Origin: Thermoproteota archaeon
GTDB taxonomy: Archaea > Korarchaeota > Korarchaeia > Korarchaeales > Korarchaeaceae
Direction: 5' to 3'
Assembly: GCA_026986575.1 (NCBI GenBank)
Contig: JALSOH010000009.1
Span: 1 to 64,000, forward strand
Length of the DNA: 64,000 nt
The notes below the pieces were generated by a model. It saw only the letters and a list, made by a program, of their open reading frames with translations, had not been told where the DNA came from and made no database searches. Made by a program: the position numbers and the translations under genes. Positions 1 through 7,321 of the stretch are shown here, in pieces. Numbering within the stretch: the stretch's first letter is position 1; each line of letters opens with the position of its first letter.

Positions 1-344
1 CTCCCGATCAGCCTCTCTATCTCCTTCAGGATCCTCGGATCCTCCAGATCCTTTATCTCCCTATCTATCAGGTTCAGGTGGGGGCGAGTGTTCACTTCTA
101 TCCGCGTCTCCCCCTCCACATGGAATATCTCCAAGAGCCCCAGCTTCTTCATCGTGAGTACGTTTGAGTAGAGGGTCGAGAAGCTTAGCGTCGGGAATTC
201 CGACCTCACTTCCTCGAATATCTTCTTAAGGGAGGGATGAGATGGACCCAGCTTCTCTATAACCTCCAGAAGGCGCATTCTCTGTGGTGTGAGCCTGAGA
301 CCCGCTTCCTTCAGCTTGCTTACCGCCAGCTCCTTCCAGCTCAC
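1..344 (-). CDS. Fur/PerR-family transcriptional repressor (3' part outside window)
   Basis: I translated the minus strand directly. From a GTG at 344, preceded by a GAGGAGGTG ribosome site, it reads a Fur-type winged helix: LRLTPQRMRLLEVIEKLG, then a recognition-helix region LSFSTLYSNVLTMKKLGL, then GETRIEVNTRPHLNLID, matching the Fur metal-binding linker. About 114 residues are present and the C-terminal dimerisation domain runs off the window edge. Fur-family proteins sense Fe, Mn, Zn or peroxide. It is divergent from a DPSL mini-ferritin, which argues for a PerR-like peroxide or iron role; that role is inferred. Confidence 0.85.
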   Translation of the reverse strand, partial: MSWKELAVSKLKEAGLRLTPQRMRLLEVIEKLGPSHPSLKKIFEEVRSEFPTLSFSTLYSNVLTMKKLGLLEIFHVEGETRIEVNTRPHLNLIDREIKDLEDPRILKEIERLIG

Positions 345-447
345 GGGGTTACACCTCCTCCTCGAGTATAAAAACTAACACTACTTAATAGTAACTTCTA
401 ATTAGAAATATTTATTAATTAGCAATGTCTTCTGTCTCGGTGATGGC
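345..447. promoter_or_regulatory. Divergent promoter with 12-bp palindrome between Fur-like gene and DPSL
   Basis: This AT-rich region contains the perfect palindrome TTCTAATTAGAA (396-407), followed by ATATTTATTAATTAG, which repeats the TAATTAG half. A TATA-like TATAAAA lies at 367-373 for the minus gene. The position suits an operator of the Fur-like protein controlling both genes. Operator function is inferred. Confidence 0.5.
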
Positions 448-999
448 ATGCCCGAGAGGAACAGGAAACTGATCGAGGCGGCGGGAATAGACATCCAGAA
501 GCTTCTTGATCTACTGGTGAGGGCTGCGGCCGCGGAGTTCACCACCTATTATTACTACACGATTCTGAGAAACCATGCAACTGGTGTAGAGGGAGAATCG
601 ATAAAGGAGATAGTGGAGGACGCTAGAATAGAGGACAGGAACCACTTCGAGGCCCTCGTGCCCAGAATTTACGAGCTGGGTGGAGATCTCCCCAAGGACA
701 TAAGAGAGCTCGCGGACAAGGCGGCCTGCATGGACGCCTACCTGCCGGGGGAACCCACAGTAGAGAACATACTCAAGGTCCTGCTGGAGGCGGAGAGATG
801 CGCCGTGTCGATCTACACCCAGATATGTGAGTACACCCATGGCAAGGATCCGAGGACCTACGACCTCGCTCTAGCGATCCTACACGAGGAGATAGAGCAC
901 GAGGCGTGGTTCGAGGAGCTGTTAACCCGCAAACCAAGCGGCCACTTCAGGAGGAACAGGCCTGGGGAAAGCCCTTACGTATCAAAGTTCCTGAGGTGA
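448..999 (+). CDS. dps: DPSL (Dps-like) mini-ferritin, oxidative-stress protein
   Basis: The 183-residue four-helix-bundle protein matches the archaeal Dps-like (DPSL) family. DPSL proteins form 12-mer cages that oxidise iron with hydrogen peroxide and so protect DNA. Carboxylate and histidine ligands are visible: Glu30, the EDRNH stretch around Glu62 and His66, and HEEIEH around Glu147-His151. The DPSL-specific cysteines are present as Cys118 and Cys127 in the segment [12 protein letters not shown]. The C-terminal SGHFRR tail is also typical of DPSL. The start ATG has GGTGAT just upstream. It is divergent from a Fur/PerR-like repressor, its likely regulator. Confidence 0.92.
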   Translation: MPERNRKLIEAAGIDIQKLLDLLVRAAAAEFTTYYYYTILRNHATGVEGESIKEIVEDARIEDRNHFEALVPRIYELGGDLPKDIRELADKAACMDAYLPGEPTVENILKVLLEAERCAVSIYTQICEYTHGKDPRTYDLALAILHEEIEHEAWFEELLTRKPSGHFRRNRPGESPYVSKFLR

Positions 1000-1156
1000 A
1001 GTGAGTGACCTCTCTTTCATCTTACCCCCCTACCTTACCCTTTTTGAATCGCTGCGATCCGGTCATATCTCTCACTTCCCTCGGATGACTCGCGGGTAGG
1101 ACCATCTTGCTCGATTAGTGGGAAATCTTAAATTCCCATCAACCCTAGATGGGACG

Positions 1157-1402
1157 ATGAATTTCGTGATCGAGGTGGATGAGAGGGGGAGGATCACGAT
1201 CCCCAAGAGGGTGAGGAACTCCCTCAGGATAGGTCGGAAGGTCAGGATGAGGGTTGAGGGCGACAGAATAATAATAGAGCCAATCGAGGATCCTCTAGAT
1301 GAGTTATCCGACCTCGTGAAGGGATCTAAGCTCAGCTCCAACAGGGCAGAGGAGATAGGGAGAGTAGCCTCGGGACAACTTCTCGAGGAGGCTCGACGAT
1401 GA
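1157..1402 (+). CDS. vapB: VapB-type antitoxin, AbrB/SpoVT fold
   Basis: The N-terminal swapped-hairpin motif IEVDERGRITIPKRVRNSL is diagnostic of AbrB-type antitoxins. The C-terminal part is charged and helical, as expected for the toxin-wrapping tail. I prefer the ATG at 1157 because AbrB domains usually begin right at this strand and an A/T-rich TATA-like element (TTAAATT) lies about 25 bases upstream. An in-frame ATG at 1118 would add 13 unlikely residues. Its stop overlaps the vapC start by ATGA. It should bind DNA at its own promoter and neutralise the PIN toxin. Confidence 0.87.
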   Translation: MNFVIEVDERGRITIPKRVRNSLRIGRKVRMRVEGDRIIIEPIEDPLDELSDLVKGSKLSSNRAEEIGRVASGQLLEEARR

Positions 1403-1806
1403 AATGGATGGTGGAAACCGATATAATCTTCTCAGCGATATACAGAGAGGATCCCAACCACAATCTCTCTAGGGAGGTCCTCAAGGGACTTAGGAGGGTA
1501 GCCTTATCCCCGTACTCCCTTATGGAACTGGATCTCCTCATAAGATCAGGTAATCTGGAAGTGGAGAGTTACGAAGAGTTCTGGAGTTCCTTCGGTGAGT
1601 TCCTGAGTCAGTACGGAGTTAAGCTGATACCCTCCAAGCCATCGCACTTCTTGGAGGCTGAAGTGGTGAGGAAGACTCATGGCCTGTCCTATTTAGACAG
1701 CCTCCATGCAGCTGCAGCGATCCACGAGGGTGCGACGCTGATCAGCTACGATGAGTCTTACTCCAGAGTCGGCGGGCTCAGGCACATCCATCCAAAGGAA
1801 CTGTAG
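1399..1806 (+). CDS. vapC: VapC-type PIN-domain ribonuclease toxin
   Basis: The 135-residue PIN domain carries the acidic metal ligands in order: Asp8 (VETDIIFSAI), Glu43 (SLMELDLL), Asp99 (SYLDSLHAA) and a late Asp in LISYDESYSRV. PIN toxins are Mg-dependent ribonucleases that cleave tRNA or rRNA. It is translationally coupled to the AbrB antitoxin by an ATGA overlap. Its 3' end overlaps the tail of a convergent small membrane-protein ORF by 29 bases. Confidence 0.88.
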   Translation: MKWMVETDIIFSAIYREDPNHNLSREVLKGLRRVALSPYSLMELDLLIRSGNLEVESYEEFWSSFGEFLSQYGVKLIPSKPSHFLEAEVVRKTHGLSYLDSLHAAAAIHEGATLISYDESYSRVGGLRHIHPKEL

Positions 1807-2068
1807 GGCTATCATCGGAGGACACTTGGTAGCTTTCCCATTTGGAGTTGATGCCGGACCGGATCGAGATTTCACCGTCCGGATTGAGAGTCCGCGGTGT
1901 CCATTCACCCTTCCCCCTCCTCCATCTCCTGTGTGCATCTTTCGACCATCCAAGGCCCGCCTGAACGTGTCCCTTTTCCTTAGGATACCAGAAAGGGAAA
2001 GCCGCTATTATCACCGCCAGTATGATCACTAGGAGGAACCTTATCGCCTCCCACCTCTTACTCTTCAT
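1778..2068 (-). CDS. Small membrane protein at end of oxidase operon, unknown
   Basis: From an ATG at 2068 the protein starts MKSKRWEAIRF, continues through one strongly hydrophobic helix (about residues 10-28) and ends in a charged soluble tail of about 65 residues with WRRGKGEW. It lies 99 bases downstream of oxidase subunit I on the same strand and could be an accessory subunit. The tail overlaps vapC in the opposite strand, so the true C-terminus may be shorter. I do not recognise a family. Confidence 0.45.
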   Translation of the reverse strand: MKSKRWEAIRFLLVIILAVIIAAFPFWYPKEKGHVQAGLGWSKDAHRRWRRGKGEWTPRTLNPDGEISIRSGINSKWESYQVSSDDSPTVPLDGCA

Positions 2069-2167
2069 GCGATCCCCGGGGGCGCGATTCGGTTCCACAT
2101 TAATGTTCTTACGGACGTTTTGTCCATGACTGTACCCTAAAAAAGGAAGATATGGAAGTGTGGGCAA

Positions 2168-3754
2168 TCACTCCTTCTCTGGCAGGAAGAGACCCAACAC
2201 ATTCCTCAGACCGAACGTCTTTATCACATTCAGAAGGAAGGCTAGGAAACCAAGGGCCATCAGGGCGCCGAAGAACCACGCCCCGGCCATGTAGGGCAAG
2301 TACCTGTCGGTGAAGTAGAGGGTCCTCCTGAGCATTCCCTCCCTCCAAGCTAGCCCCATGGAGAGGGACATCCCAATACCGCCGATGACCCACAGCCAGA
2401 AGTGAATATTCCCCAGCTTCTCGTCCAGCTCCACGTTTGCCAGCATAGGGGTGAGCGCGTAAATGGCAGCGAACAGAATGCTGCTCAGCCCTGTCAGAAG
2501 GGTCTCGTGGAAGTGGAAGCCAGGGACCCACTGGGTGTTATGTATTATCACATTAAGCCCGTAGTTGGCCTGTATGAGGCCGGCCATTCCTCCTAACAGG
2601 AAGCCCACGATCCCTCCAAGCATGAACTTAATCGGCAGCGTTAACTTGAGGGGTCTGGCAAGCCAGAGGGTCATGAGCGCAGTGAAGAAGGTAAGGCCCA
2701 TGGTGAAACCCTCTCCCCAAGTTATGAACTGGCCACTGAAGAGCCTCAGGAACCAGGGTTGAGGCCTGTCTGAGAGCAGGTGGTGGCTCCATACACCCAT
2801 CGAGACTATCAGGTCGGCCAGTATGATGTACCTGACGACCTCCTCCGCGTAAAGCTTCCTGTTGGCCAGCAGGGGAGCGAGGAGATAGAGGGTTCCCGCG
2901 GTCCAGATGAGCACATCTCCATCGGCTATCATGTCGAGGCCCCACCAGTAGATGTTCTTGTAGATCAGCGGGTCTATCACGAGGGGGTTGATGGGACCCA
3001 CGAGCATCCTGTAGAGCATGAAGCCCGCTATTAACGCTCCCGCCCCCGCCAGCACCACGGCATTTATCACGGCATCTATTGAGCCTCTGAAGACGGCGAC
3101 CACGAAGACGGGCAGCTTTTCGGGCTCTCCCTTACCGTCGGTTAGCATAGGCCTCCCTATCCCCAGTCCGAGCTTCACTCTATTCACGAATCCGGTGATC
3201 AGCTTTAGAAAGCCGCCCAGACCGAAGGAAGCGAGCAGCATGGCAGCGACAGCCGATCTCGTGCTGAGGCCGGGCTTGGATACCCTGAGAATGGTGGCGA
3301 ATATGTTGAAGAGGAAGAGGAGTACCGAGATCTCCGTCAAGATCAATCCTAGAGAGAAGGTTAGGGCACCTGGTTCCGGGAAGTGCACGGGCAGGGGCCA
3401 GTATATGGTGTACAGGGAGCCGTAGTAGAACAGGAATCCTGAGAACCAAATAATGAGGACGCCAGCTGCTTGCAACCAGAGGTTGATGGATGCCAGCCTG
3501 ATGCTGAAGAGCTCTCTCTTGAGGAGAGTTGGTACTAGGAAGAAGAATGCACCCATCACCGCCATGTAGGCCCATCCGTAGGTGCCCACCAAAGGATGAA
3601 CGGTCATCACCGCGTAGTAGTGATGCTCGTCGATGAAAGGTATGTTCAGTAGCCTAGTACGCATCATCATACCCTCTATACCCGCGAGAGCGAGGAAGAG
3701 GGAAGCTACCACCACGTACCTGAGTGTCAGCTTCTCTAAGGTGAGCTTACTCAT
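2168..3754 (-). CDS. Heme-copper oxidase superfamily subunit I, NO-reductase-like (B-type relative)
   Basis: The 528-residue polytopic protein aligns with B-type (ba3-like) subunit I. Heme ligands are kept: His53 (VHPLVGTYGW) and His416 for the low-spin heme, His414 for the high-spin heme (VPGFHFHETL). Two metal-B histidines remain, His324-His325 (SHHLL). The third, expected in WWTGHPxVY, is absent: the aligned stretch is WWGLDMIAD, so an Asp (about residue 274) occupies the His position and the cross-linking Tyr is also missing. Asp replacement and Tyr loss are associated with NO-reductase-type members. I infer NO reduction or another quinol-fed reductase rather than O2 reduction. The start ATG at 3754 follows GAGAGGGGG; a longer in-frame start at 3790 would overlap subunit II. 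Confidence 0.8.
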   Translation of the reverse strand: MSKLTLEKLTLRYVVVASLFLALAGIEGMMMRTRLLNIPFIDEHHYYAVMTVHPLVGTYGWAYMAVMGAFFFLVPTLLKRELFSIRLASINLWLQAAGVLIIWFSGFLFYYGSLYTIYWPLPVHFPEPGALTFSLGLILTEISVLLFLFNIFATILRVSKPGLSTRSAVAAMLLASFGLGGFLKLITGFVNRVKLGLGIGRPMLTDGKGEPEKLPVFVVAVFRGSIDAVINAVVLAGAGALIAGFMLYRMLVGPINPLVIDPLIYKNIYWWGLDMIADGDVLIWTAGTLYLLAPLLANRKLYAEEVVRYIILADLIVSMGVWSHHLLSDRPQPWFLRLFSGQFITWGEGFTMGLTFFTALMTLWLARPLKLTLPIKFMLGGIVGFLLGGMAGLIQANYGLNVIIHNTQWVPGFHFHETLLTGLSSILFAAIYALTPMLANVELDEKLGNIHFWLWVIGGIGMSLSMGLAWREGMLRRTLYFTDRYLPYMAGAWFFGALMALGFLAFLLNVIKTFGLRNVLGLFLPEKE

Positions 3755-3755
3755 G

Positions 3756-4229
3756 CTAACCCCCTCTCGAGACCTGAATGGCCCCCTCAACGAACATGTA
3801 GGGATGCTGCGGGCCAGAGTACTCGGTGGACCTCACGGTGTAGTAGCCGGGCTTATCGAAGATCCATATAATGGAGTTCTCGTACTTCGGGACCACTTGC
3901 ATCTGGAATACCATCCTGCCCTCGGGATCGAAGACCCCGAAGCCGTAGGTGAGGTCCTCGCTCGTCGCCACGAACTTCACCGGCACTCCTGCCTCTATTG
4001 AGATGGTCCCGGCCTTGAGCGGCTTCAACCCATTTCCCTCCACCAGGAAGAACTTGTGGCCTTTTATGTGGACTCTGACGATTTGCTTGGGCTGCGGGGG
4101 ATTGAACAGGTCCCAGTGGACCCACGGGACGAGAGGCGAGAGGGTCACGACATTGAAAACTATGGCCACTAGCGCTATTATGCCCAGCCATATCTTCTCC
4201 TCCCTCTCCATCTTGACCACTTCAATCAC
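3756..4229 (-). CDS. Heme-copper oxidase subunit II-like protein lacking CuA ligands
   Basis: This protein has one N-terminal transmembrane helix (WLGIIALVAIVFNVV) followed by a cupredoxin domain aligning with CuA subunit II. Family landmarks remain: TSEDLTYGFGVF, MQVVPKYENS, FDKPGYYTVRSTEYSG and PQHPYM. The CuA ligands are mostly gone: the first His is Tyr (TYGF) and both Cys are Ser (RSTEYSG). Only the second His and the Met survive. It probably cannot bind a binuclear CuA centre, so electrons likely come directly from a quinol or an unknown donor. GTG 4229 overlaps the preceding small gene (GTGA); ATG 4211 is an alternative start. Subunit I begins one base after its stop. Confidence 0.82.
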   Translation of the reverse strand: MIEVVKMEREEKIWLGIIALVAIVFNVVTLSPLVPWVHWDLFNPPQPKQIVRVHIKGHKFFLVEGNGLKPLKAGTISIEAGVPVKFVATSEDLTYGFGVFDPEGRMVFQMQVVPKYENSIIWIFDKPGYYTVRSTEYSGPQHPYMFVEGAIQVSRGG

Positions 4230-4339
4230 CTCTTAGGTTTGGTCAGCTTTCTGGCATACCACGCCATGAACAGCATGACACCGGCGGCGTAGATCAGGTA
4301 AAACAGGTCGATGGCGTCCACAACGCTGAGCTGCAGCAT
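4226..4339 (-). CDS. 37-residue single-helix membrane peptide leading the oxidase operon
   Basis: From an ATG at 4339 with AGGTG upstream, I read a 37-residue peptide with one transmembrane helix (LFYLIYAAGVMLFMAWYA) and a basic C-terminus (RKLTKPKR). Its stop overlaps the subunit II GTG. Small one-helix subunits are common in B-type oxidases (ba3 has a 34-residue subunit IIa). I infer an equivalent structural subunit. Confidence 0.72.
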   Translation of the reverse strand: MLQLSVVDAIDLFYLIYAAGVMLFMAWYARKLTKPKR

Positions 4340-4386
4340 AGCGACACCTGATAACTATTGTCTTTACGTGTCAAATTAATATAGTG

Positions 4387-4398
4387 CGAACATGTTCG
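4387..4398. promoter_or_regulatory. Perfect palindrome CGAACATGTTCG upstream of oxidase operon
   Basis: The 12-bp perfect dyad sits immediately upstream of a TATA-like element (TATATTAATTTG read on the minus strand, near 4373-4384) that serves the oxidase operon. This is an activator-like position. It lies between the operon and a divergent Bat-type regulator, the obvious candidate to bind it. Binding is inferred. Confidence 0.55.
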
Positions 4399-4443
4399 GT
4401 AAAAAATTTTGAAAAACGCTAGGGTTATATTGTATCTGGAAGA

Positions 4444-4461
4444 TTATGACATGAGTCATAA
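4444..4461. promoter_or_regulatory. Inverted repeat TTATGAC-N4-GTCATAA at regulator start codon
   Basis: This perfect 7+7 inverted repeat with a 4-base spacer overlaps the first base of the ATG of the Bat-type regulator. A protein bound here would block initiation or the transcription start, so it could be an autoregulatory operator. It differs in sequence from the CGAACATGTTCG site. Confidence 0.45.
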
Positions 4462-5042
4462 TGATGGTATGCTCCTCAGACCTTCCTGAGGGCTGCTGGC
4501 TCGGGGACCTAACTAGGGAACATCCCAAGGTGAGGGCTAAGGTGCTCTCCCTCTTCACGCGGCCTGGCGCTTGCACCTTCTCGCTGGTGCTGCTGACTCC
4601 TAGGGATGAGGAGGTCCTCTCCTACGTCAAGTCCCATAGAGCGGTTAAGGAGGTGAGGGACGAGGGCTCTTCAGTCATGAGGGTGAAGCATTACTGTCCT
4701 CTAGCTGAGATATTCGAGGCGACCGAACCGCCTCATCTCCCCTTCTCGGTGAGGATGGGAAGGGCCGAGTGGCATCACGCTCGAGAGTTCAAAGACCTCT
4801 GGGAGGCACTGAGGAGGAAAGGCCTCAAGGTTTCGGTCAGGAGGGAGAGGGGAAGGAAGCTGACCAAGAGGCAGAGGGAGATCCTGCTGAGGGCAATAGA
4901 GGAAGGATACTACGACTTCCCGAGGAGGGTGACCCTCTCGGAACTGGCGGAGAGGCTGGGCATCTCGAAGTCGTACCTTTCTGAGACGCTGATGAAGGTG
5001 GAGAGCAAGCTTCTACCCGAAGCCTTGCTGCATCACACCTGA
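4461..5042 (+). CDS. Bat-type HTH transcriptional regulator with four cysteines
   Basis: The 193-residue protein ends in an HTH_10 (bacterio-opsin activator type) domain: LTKRQREILLRAIEEGYY, then VTLSELAERLGISKSYLSETL. The N-terminal domain holds Cys4, Cys12, Cys38 and Cys79, which could hold an Fe-S cluster or act as a thiol sensor. Haloarchaeal regulators of anaerobic respiration (NarO/DmsR group) combine the same HTH with clustered cysteines. It is divergent from the NO-reductase-like operon and probably activates it in response to redox or NO. The start could be the ATG at 4461 or 4464. Confidence 0.82.
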   Translation: MMVCSSDLPEGCWLGDLTREHPKVRAKVLSLFTRPGACTFSLVLLTPRDEEVLSYVKSHRAVKEVRDEGSSVMRVKHYCPLAEIFEATEPPHLPFSVRMGRAEWHHAREFKDLWEALRRKGLKVSVRRERGRKLTKRQREILLRAIEEGYYDFPRRVTLSELAERLGISKSYLSETLMKVESKLLPEALLHHT

Positions 5043-5046
5043 ACGG

Positions 5047-5487
5047 CTAATCTCCCGTTTTGGATCTCAGATATTCCCTGACGTACCCCGAAAATAGTTC
5101 TAAATCATCCAATTTCGTTTTTAAGAACTCCAAAAGTTTGTTCAAGTCGAGCTCACTGTACTGACGGGCTAGGATGTTCCTGAAACCAGGTATCTGAGCC
5201 AATCGGGTGGAGAAGTCTCTAGGAACTACTCCCATTTCACCCAACCTTAAGAAGGCCTCTCTGTAGGTTTCAGGCATTTCAACTCCTTCCTCAGAGATTG
5301 TCATCTCGCTTATGTCTATCGCAGCCTCTATAGCTATCTGGAAGTTTCTCTCGATGGCGCTTCTTAGCTCATAGTTACTCTGGAGGTCCTCTAAGGTGAT
5401 GTTCCGCCTGCTCCTCAAGTAATTCAGTGAGATCTCGAGATATCTTAGCTTCTCAGACACCTTCTCCCTGAAGAACATGTCTCTCAC
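5047..5487 (-). CDS. hepT: HepT-like HEPN protein (DUF86) with altered RNase motif
   Basis: The 146-residue helical protein is downstream of, and overlaps by GTGA, a MntA-type nucleotidyltransferase, the usual HepT/MntA layout. The HEPN active-site segment, normally R-x4-H-x-Y, here reads RNILARQYSELD: Arg and Tyr are present but the His is Arg. It may be catalytically dead or have changed function. The start is GTG 5487; ATG 5478 is possible. Confidence 0.78.
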   Translation of the reverse strand: MRDMFFREKVSEKLRYLEISLNYLRSRRNITLEDLQSNYELRSAIERNFQIAIEAAIDISEMTISEEGVEMPETYREAFLRLGEMGVVPRDFSTRLAQIPGFRNILARQYSELDLNKLLEFLKTKLDDLELFSGYVREYLRSKTGD

Positions 5488-5867
5488 CTAGAGAGGATAA
5501 ATTCGGCCCTCCTACTGTCGTAATACCCCCTGTCCAAGTAGGTCCTCAGGGTGCGATAGATGAACTCCTTCCTCACCCTCTCGTCCCTAGAGAAGAGGAG
5601 CCTGCCCTTCAGCACCTCAAATGCCAGTCTGTAACCGGCGGTATTGAGCAGAACGACATCCACTTTGACATCCCTGAAGCTCAGGCGGCTGGCTATGTCC
5701 AAGAAGGTGTCCCACATGGCGTCTTGGGGTAGGGATGGATCGAGGTAGACAGCAACATCGACGTCACTCAGCTTCCCCGCCTCACCCCTAGCGTGGGACC
5801 CAAACAGGTAGGCGAAGATCACCTCGTCGCAATCCTTTAAGACCTTGACTATTTTCTCTACGAGCAT
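5484..5867 (-). CDS. mntA: MntA-type nucleotidyltransferase antitoxin (MNT)
   Basis: A minimal nucleotidyltransferase with the motif LFGSHARGEAGKLSDVDVAV, that is GS followed by the D-x-D metal ligands. MntA antitoxins neutralise HepT by AMPylating the Tyr in R-x4-H-x-Y. That Tyr is retained in the neighbour. The C-terminal part contains LRTYLDRGYYDSRR. It is cotranscribed with the HepT-like gene. Confidence 0.85.
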   Translation of the reverse strand: MLVEKIVKVLKDCDEVIFAYLFGSHARGEAGKLSDVDVAVYLDPSLPQDAMWDTFLDIASRLSFRDVKVDVVLLNTAGYRLAFEVLKGRLLFSRDERVRKEFIYRTLRTYLDRGYYDSRRAEFILSR

Positions 5868-6015
5868 CCTCCCTCGGTCTATTTTTCAGACGCAAGTAAA
5901 AACGTATCTCTTTGACGTGAGCTTTGCGTCTCCAAGTCTGCTGCGTGCCAGTATCTACCCACCCAAAAAAGTAATGGGAAAGGGACCAAGGTATCGGTAC
6001 CACCGGCTAGCGGTC

Positions 6016-6897
6016 CTAAGGAGCTATCCCCTCCAGTATTCCCAGTCTGACGCCCTCCTCCCTGCATATCGCTATGGCCGTCGAGTAAAGCCTATCCTGA
6101 TACTCCTTAGAGGGGTAGCTCCCTCTAAATATCCTCCGATATCGATAAACGGAGTCCGGAAACCTAGATCTCACTACCCCGAGGAAGGTCCTTTTCAGGC
6201 TTCCCGGCAGGGTGAGAGCGCCCACGAAAACGTAGCTCGCTCTTCTCTTCCTAGCCTCCCTAATGGCCCGTCTTAACTCGTCCTCTCCATCGCTCAGGGA
6301 AGGTATCACCGGAATGAAAGCGACACCCGCCCCTATCCCCTCATCCCTCAGCCTCTCCAGAGCCTCAAACCTCTCGGAGGGGGAGGGGGCTCCGGGCTCT
6401 AGGAACTTGGCCAGTTCATCGTCAATGGTTGACATGGATATGGTGACCAGGGCACCGCTCACCCTGCCTTCTAGGTCGGGTGGGAGAACGGCCTTGCCAG
6501 CTATCTCCGCTAGCAGGTCCGAGTCCCTAGTGACTAGGGTGGACTTAGTGAGGACGTGCACGGGGAACCTGTAATGGGAGATGACGCTGAGCACCTTCCT
6601 CGTTATCTCCAGCTTCCTCTCTACCTCCATGTAGGGTTCCGTTGACGTGCCCAACGCTATGAACCCGTACTCCTTTCTAGAAGCCCTCCTCCTCAGCTGT
6701 CTGTCCAGCACCTCCGGCGCGTTCACCTTCGCGGCCAGCCTGTGTGGCTCCCTCCCGTAACTCCCTCCCCTAGTGTAGCAGTAGATGCACGCGAATTGGC
6801 AACCGTAGTAGGGGTTCACCGAGTAATCGTCGAGGAACCAGCTGTCCCACCTCTTATGCTTGTTCAGGACGCTCTTCACCCTGACCTTGGGGATCAA
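6016..6897 (-). CDS. SPL-family radical SAM protein
   Basis: The 293-residue protein has an early radical SAM cluster motif, YYGCQFACIYCYTRG, with Cys33, Cys37 and Cys40 (C-x3-C-x2-C). Further blocks VSGALVTISMSTIDDELAKF and GIGAGVAFIPVIPSLSD are typical of the archaeal/bacterial spore-photoproduct-lyase-like (SplB-related, Rv2578c-type) family. Members are mostly uncharacterised radical enzymes, so I do not claim photolyase activity. It starts with TTG 6897 after GGGAG, 6 bases after a Cys-rich mini-protein, with an AbrB regulator further upstream. Confidence 0.85.
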   Translation of the reverse strand: MIPKVRVKSVLNKHKRWDSWFLDDYSVNPYYGCQFACIYCYTRGGSYGREPHRLAAKVNAPEVLDRQLRRRASRKEYGFIALGTSTEPYMEVERKLEITRKVLSVISHYRFPVHVLTKSTLVTRDSDLLAEIAGKAVLPPDLEGRVSGALVTISMSTIDDELAKFLEPGAPSPSERFEALERLRDEGIGAGVAFIPVIPSLSDGEDELRRAIREARKRRASYVFVGALTLPGSLKRTFLGVVRSRFPDSVYRYRRIFRGSYPSKEYQDRLYSTAIAICREEGVRLGILEGIAP

Positions 6898-6903
6898 GCA
6901 GGA

Positions 6904-7035
6904 TCACTCCCTCGGTTCGAATGCCTTCTTGGGACACTGGTCGGCTGGCATATCAGCGGGAACCACGTGACCGAAGCAGTCTCCCTTACTCTCATCAATC
7001 GGCTTGTACCACTTGCAATCCTTGCACGTGTACAT
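6904..7035 (-). CDS. 43-residue cysteine-rich protein, possible small Fe-S subunit
   Basis: The peptide starts MYTCKDCKWYKPIDE and continues GDCFG and DQCPKKAFEPRE. The Cys spacing C-x2-C ... C ... C resembles the small Fe-S or zinc-binding subunits of glycyl-radical decarboxylases and benzylsuccinate synthase. GGAGGTG precedes the ATG at 7035. It sits between an AbrB regulator and a radical SAM gene in one tight operon, so a redox partner role is plausible but inferred. Confidence 0.72.
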   Translation of the reverse strand: MYTCKDCKWYKPIDESKGDCFGHVVPADMPADQCPKKAFEPRE

Positions 7036-7039
7036 CCCA

Positions 7040-7321
7040 TCACCTCCCTTCCCTCATCTTATCCTTAACCTTGAGGAAGAACTCTTCATCCTCGAGGAGC
7101 ATACTCATGAGCTCGTCCATCTTGTCCAGCTTTATGAGCACTATACCTGCGCCGTCCATCCTCCTGAGGACTAGAAGCTGATCTCCTTCTTTTATGTTTA
7201 GATCTGCTCTCAGATCGGCGGGAATGGATATCTGACCCTTGGATGTGACAGTCACCACTCCGTAGACGATCCTCTTCTTTCCCTCGGTGCACACACCCTT
7301 ACTCGAATTTTCCTTACTCAT
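7040..7321 (-). CDS. AbrB-family DNA-binding regulator or antitoxin
   Basis: This protein contains the AbrB/SpoVT hairpin (VTVTSKGQISIPADLRADL) after a 20-residue N-terminal extension with one Cys. The C-terminus is acidic and helical. No PIN toxin follows; the downstream partners are a Cys-rich protein and a radical SAM enzyme. It may therefore be a local transcription factor rather than an antitoxin. Repeats directly upstream may be its operator. Confidence 0.82.
   Translation of the reverse strand: MSKENSSKGVCTEGKKRIVYGVVTVTSKGQISIPADLRADLNIKEGDQLLVLRRMDGAGIVLIKLDKMDELMSMLLEDEEFFLKVKDKMREGR

Noticed and set aside
1693-2032. Frames on both strands over the vapC end and downstream gap
   Set aside because: They overlap vapC out of frame and show no motif; only the minus-strand MKSK frame has a convincing membrane helix.
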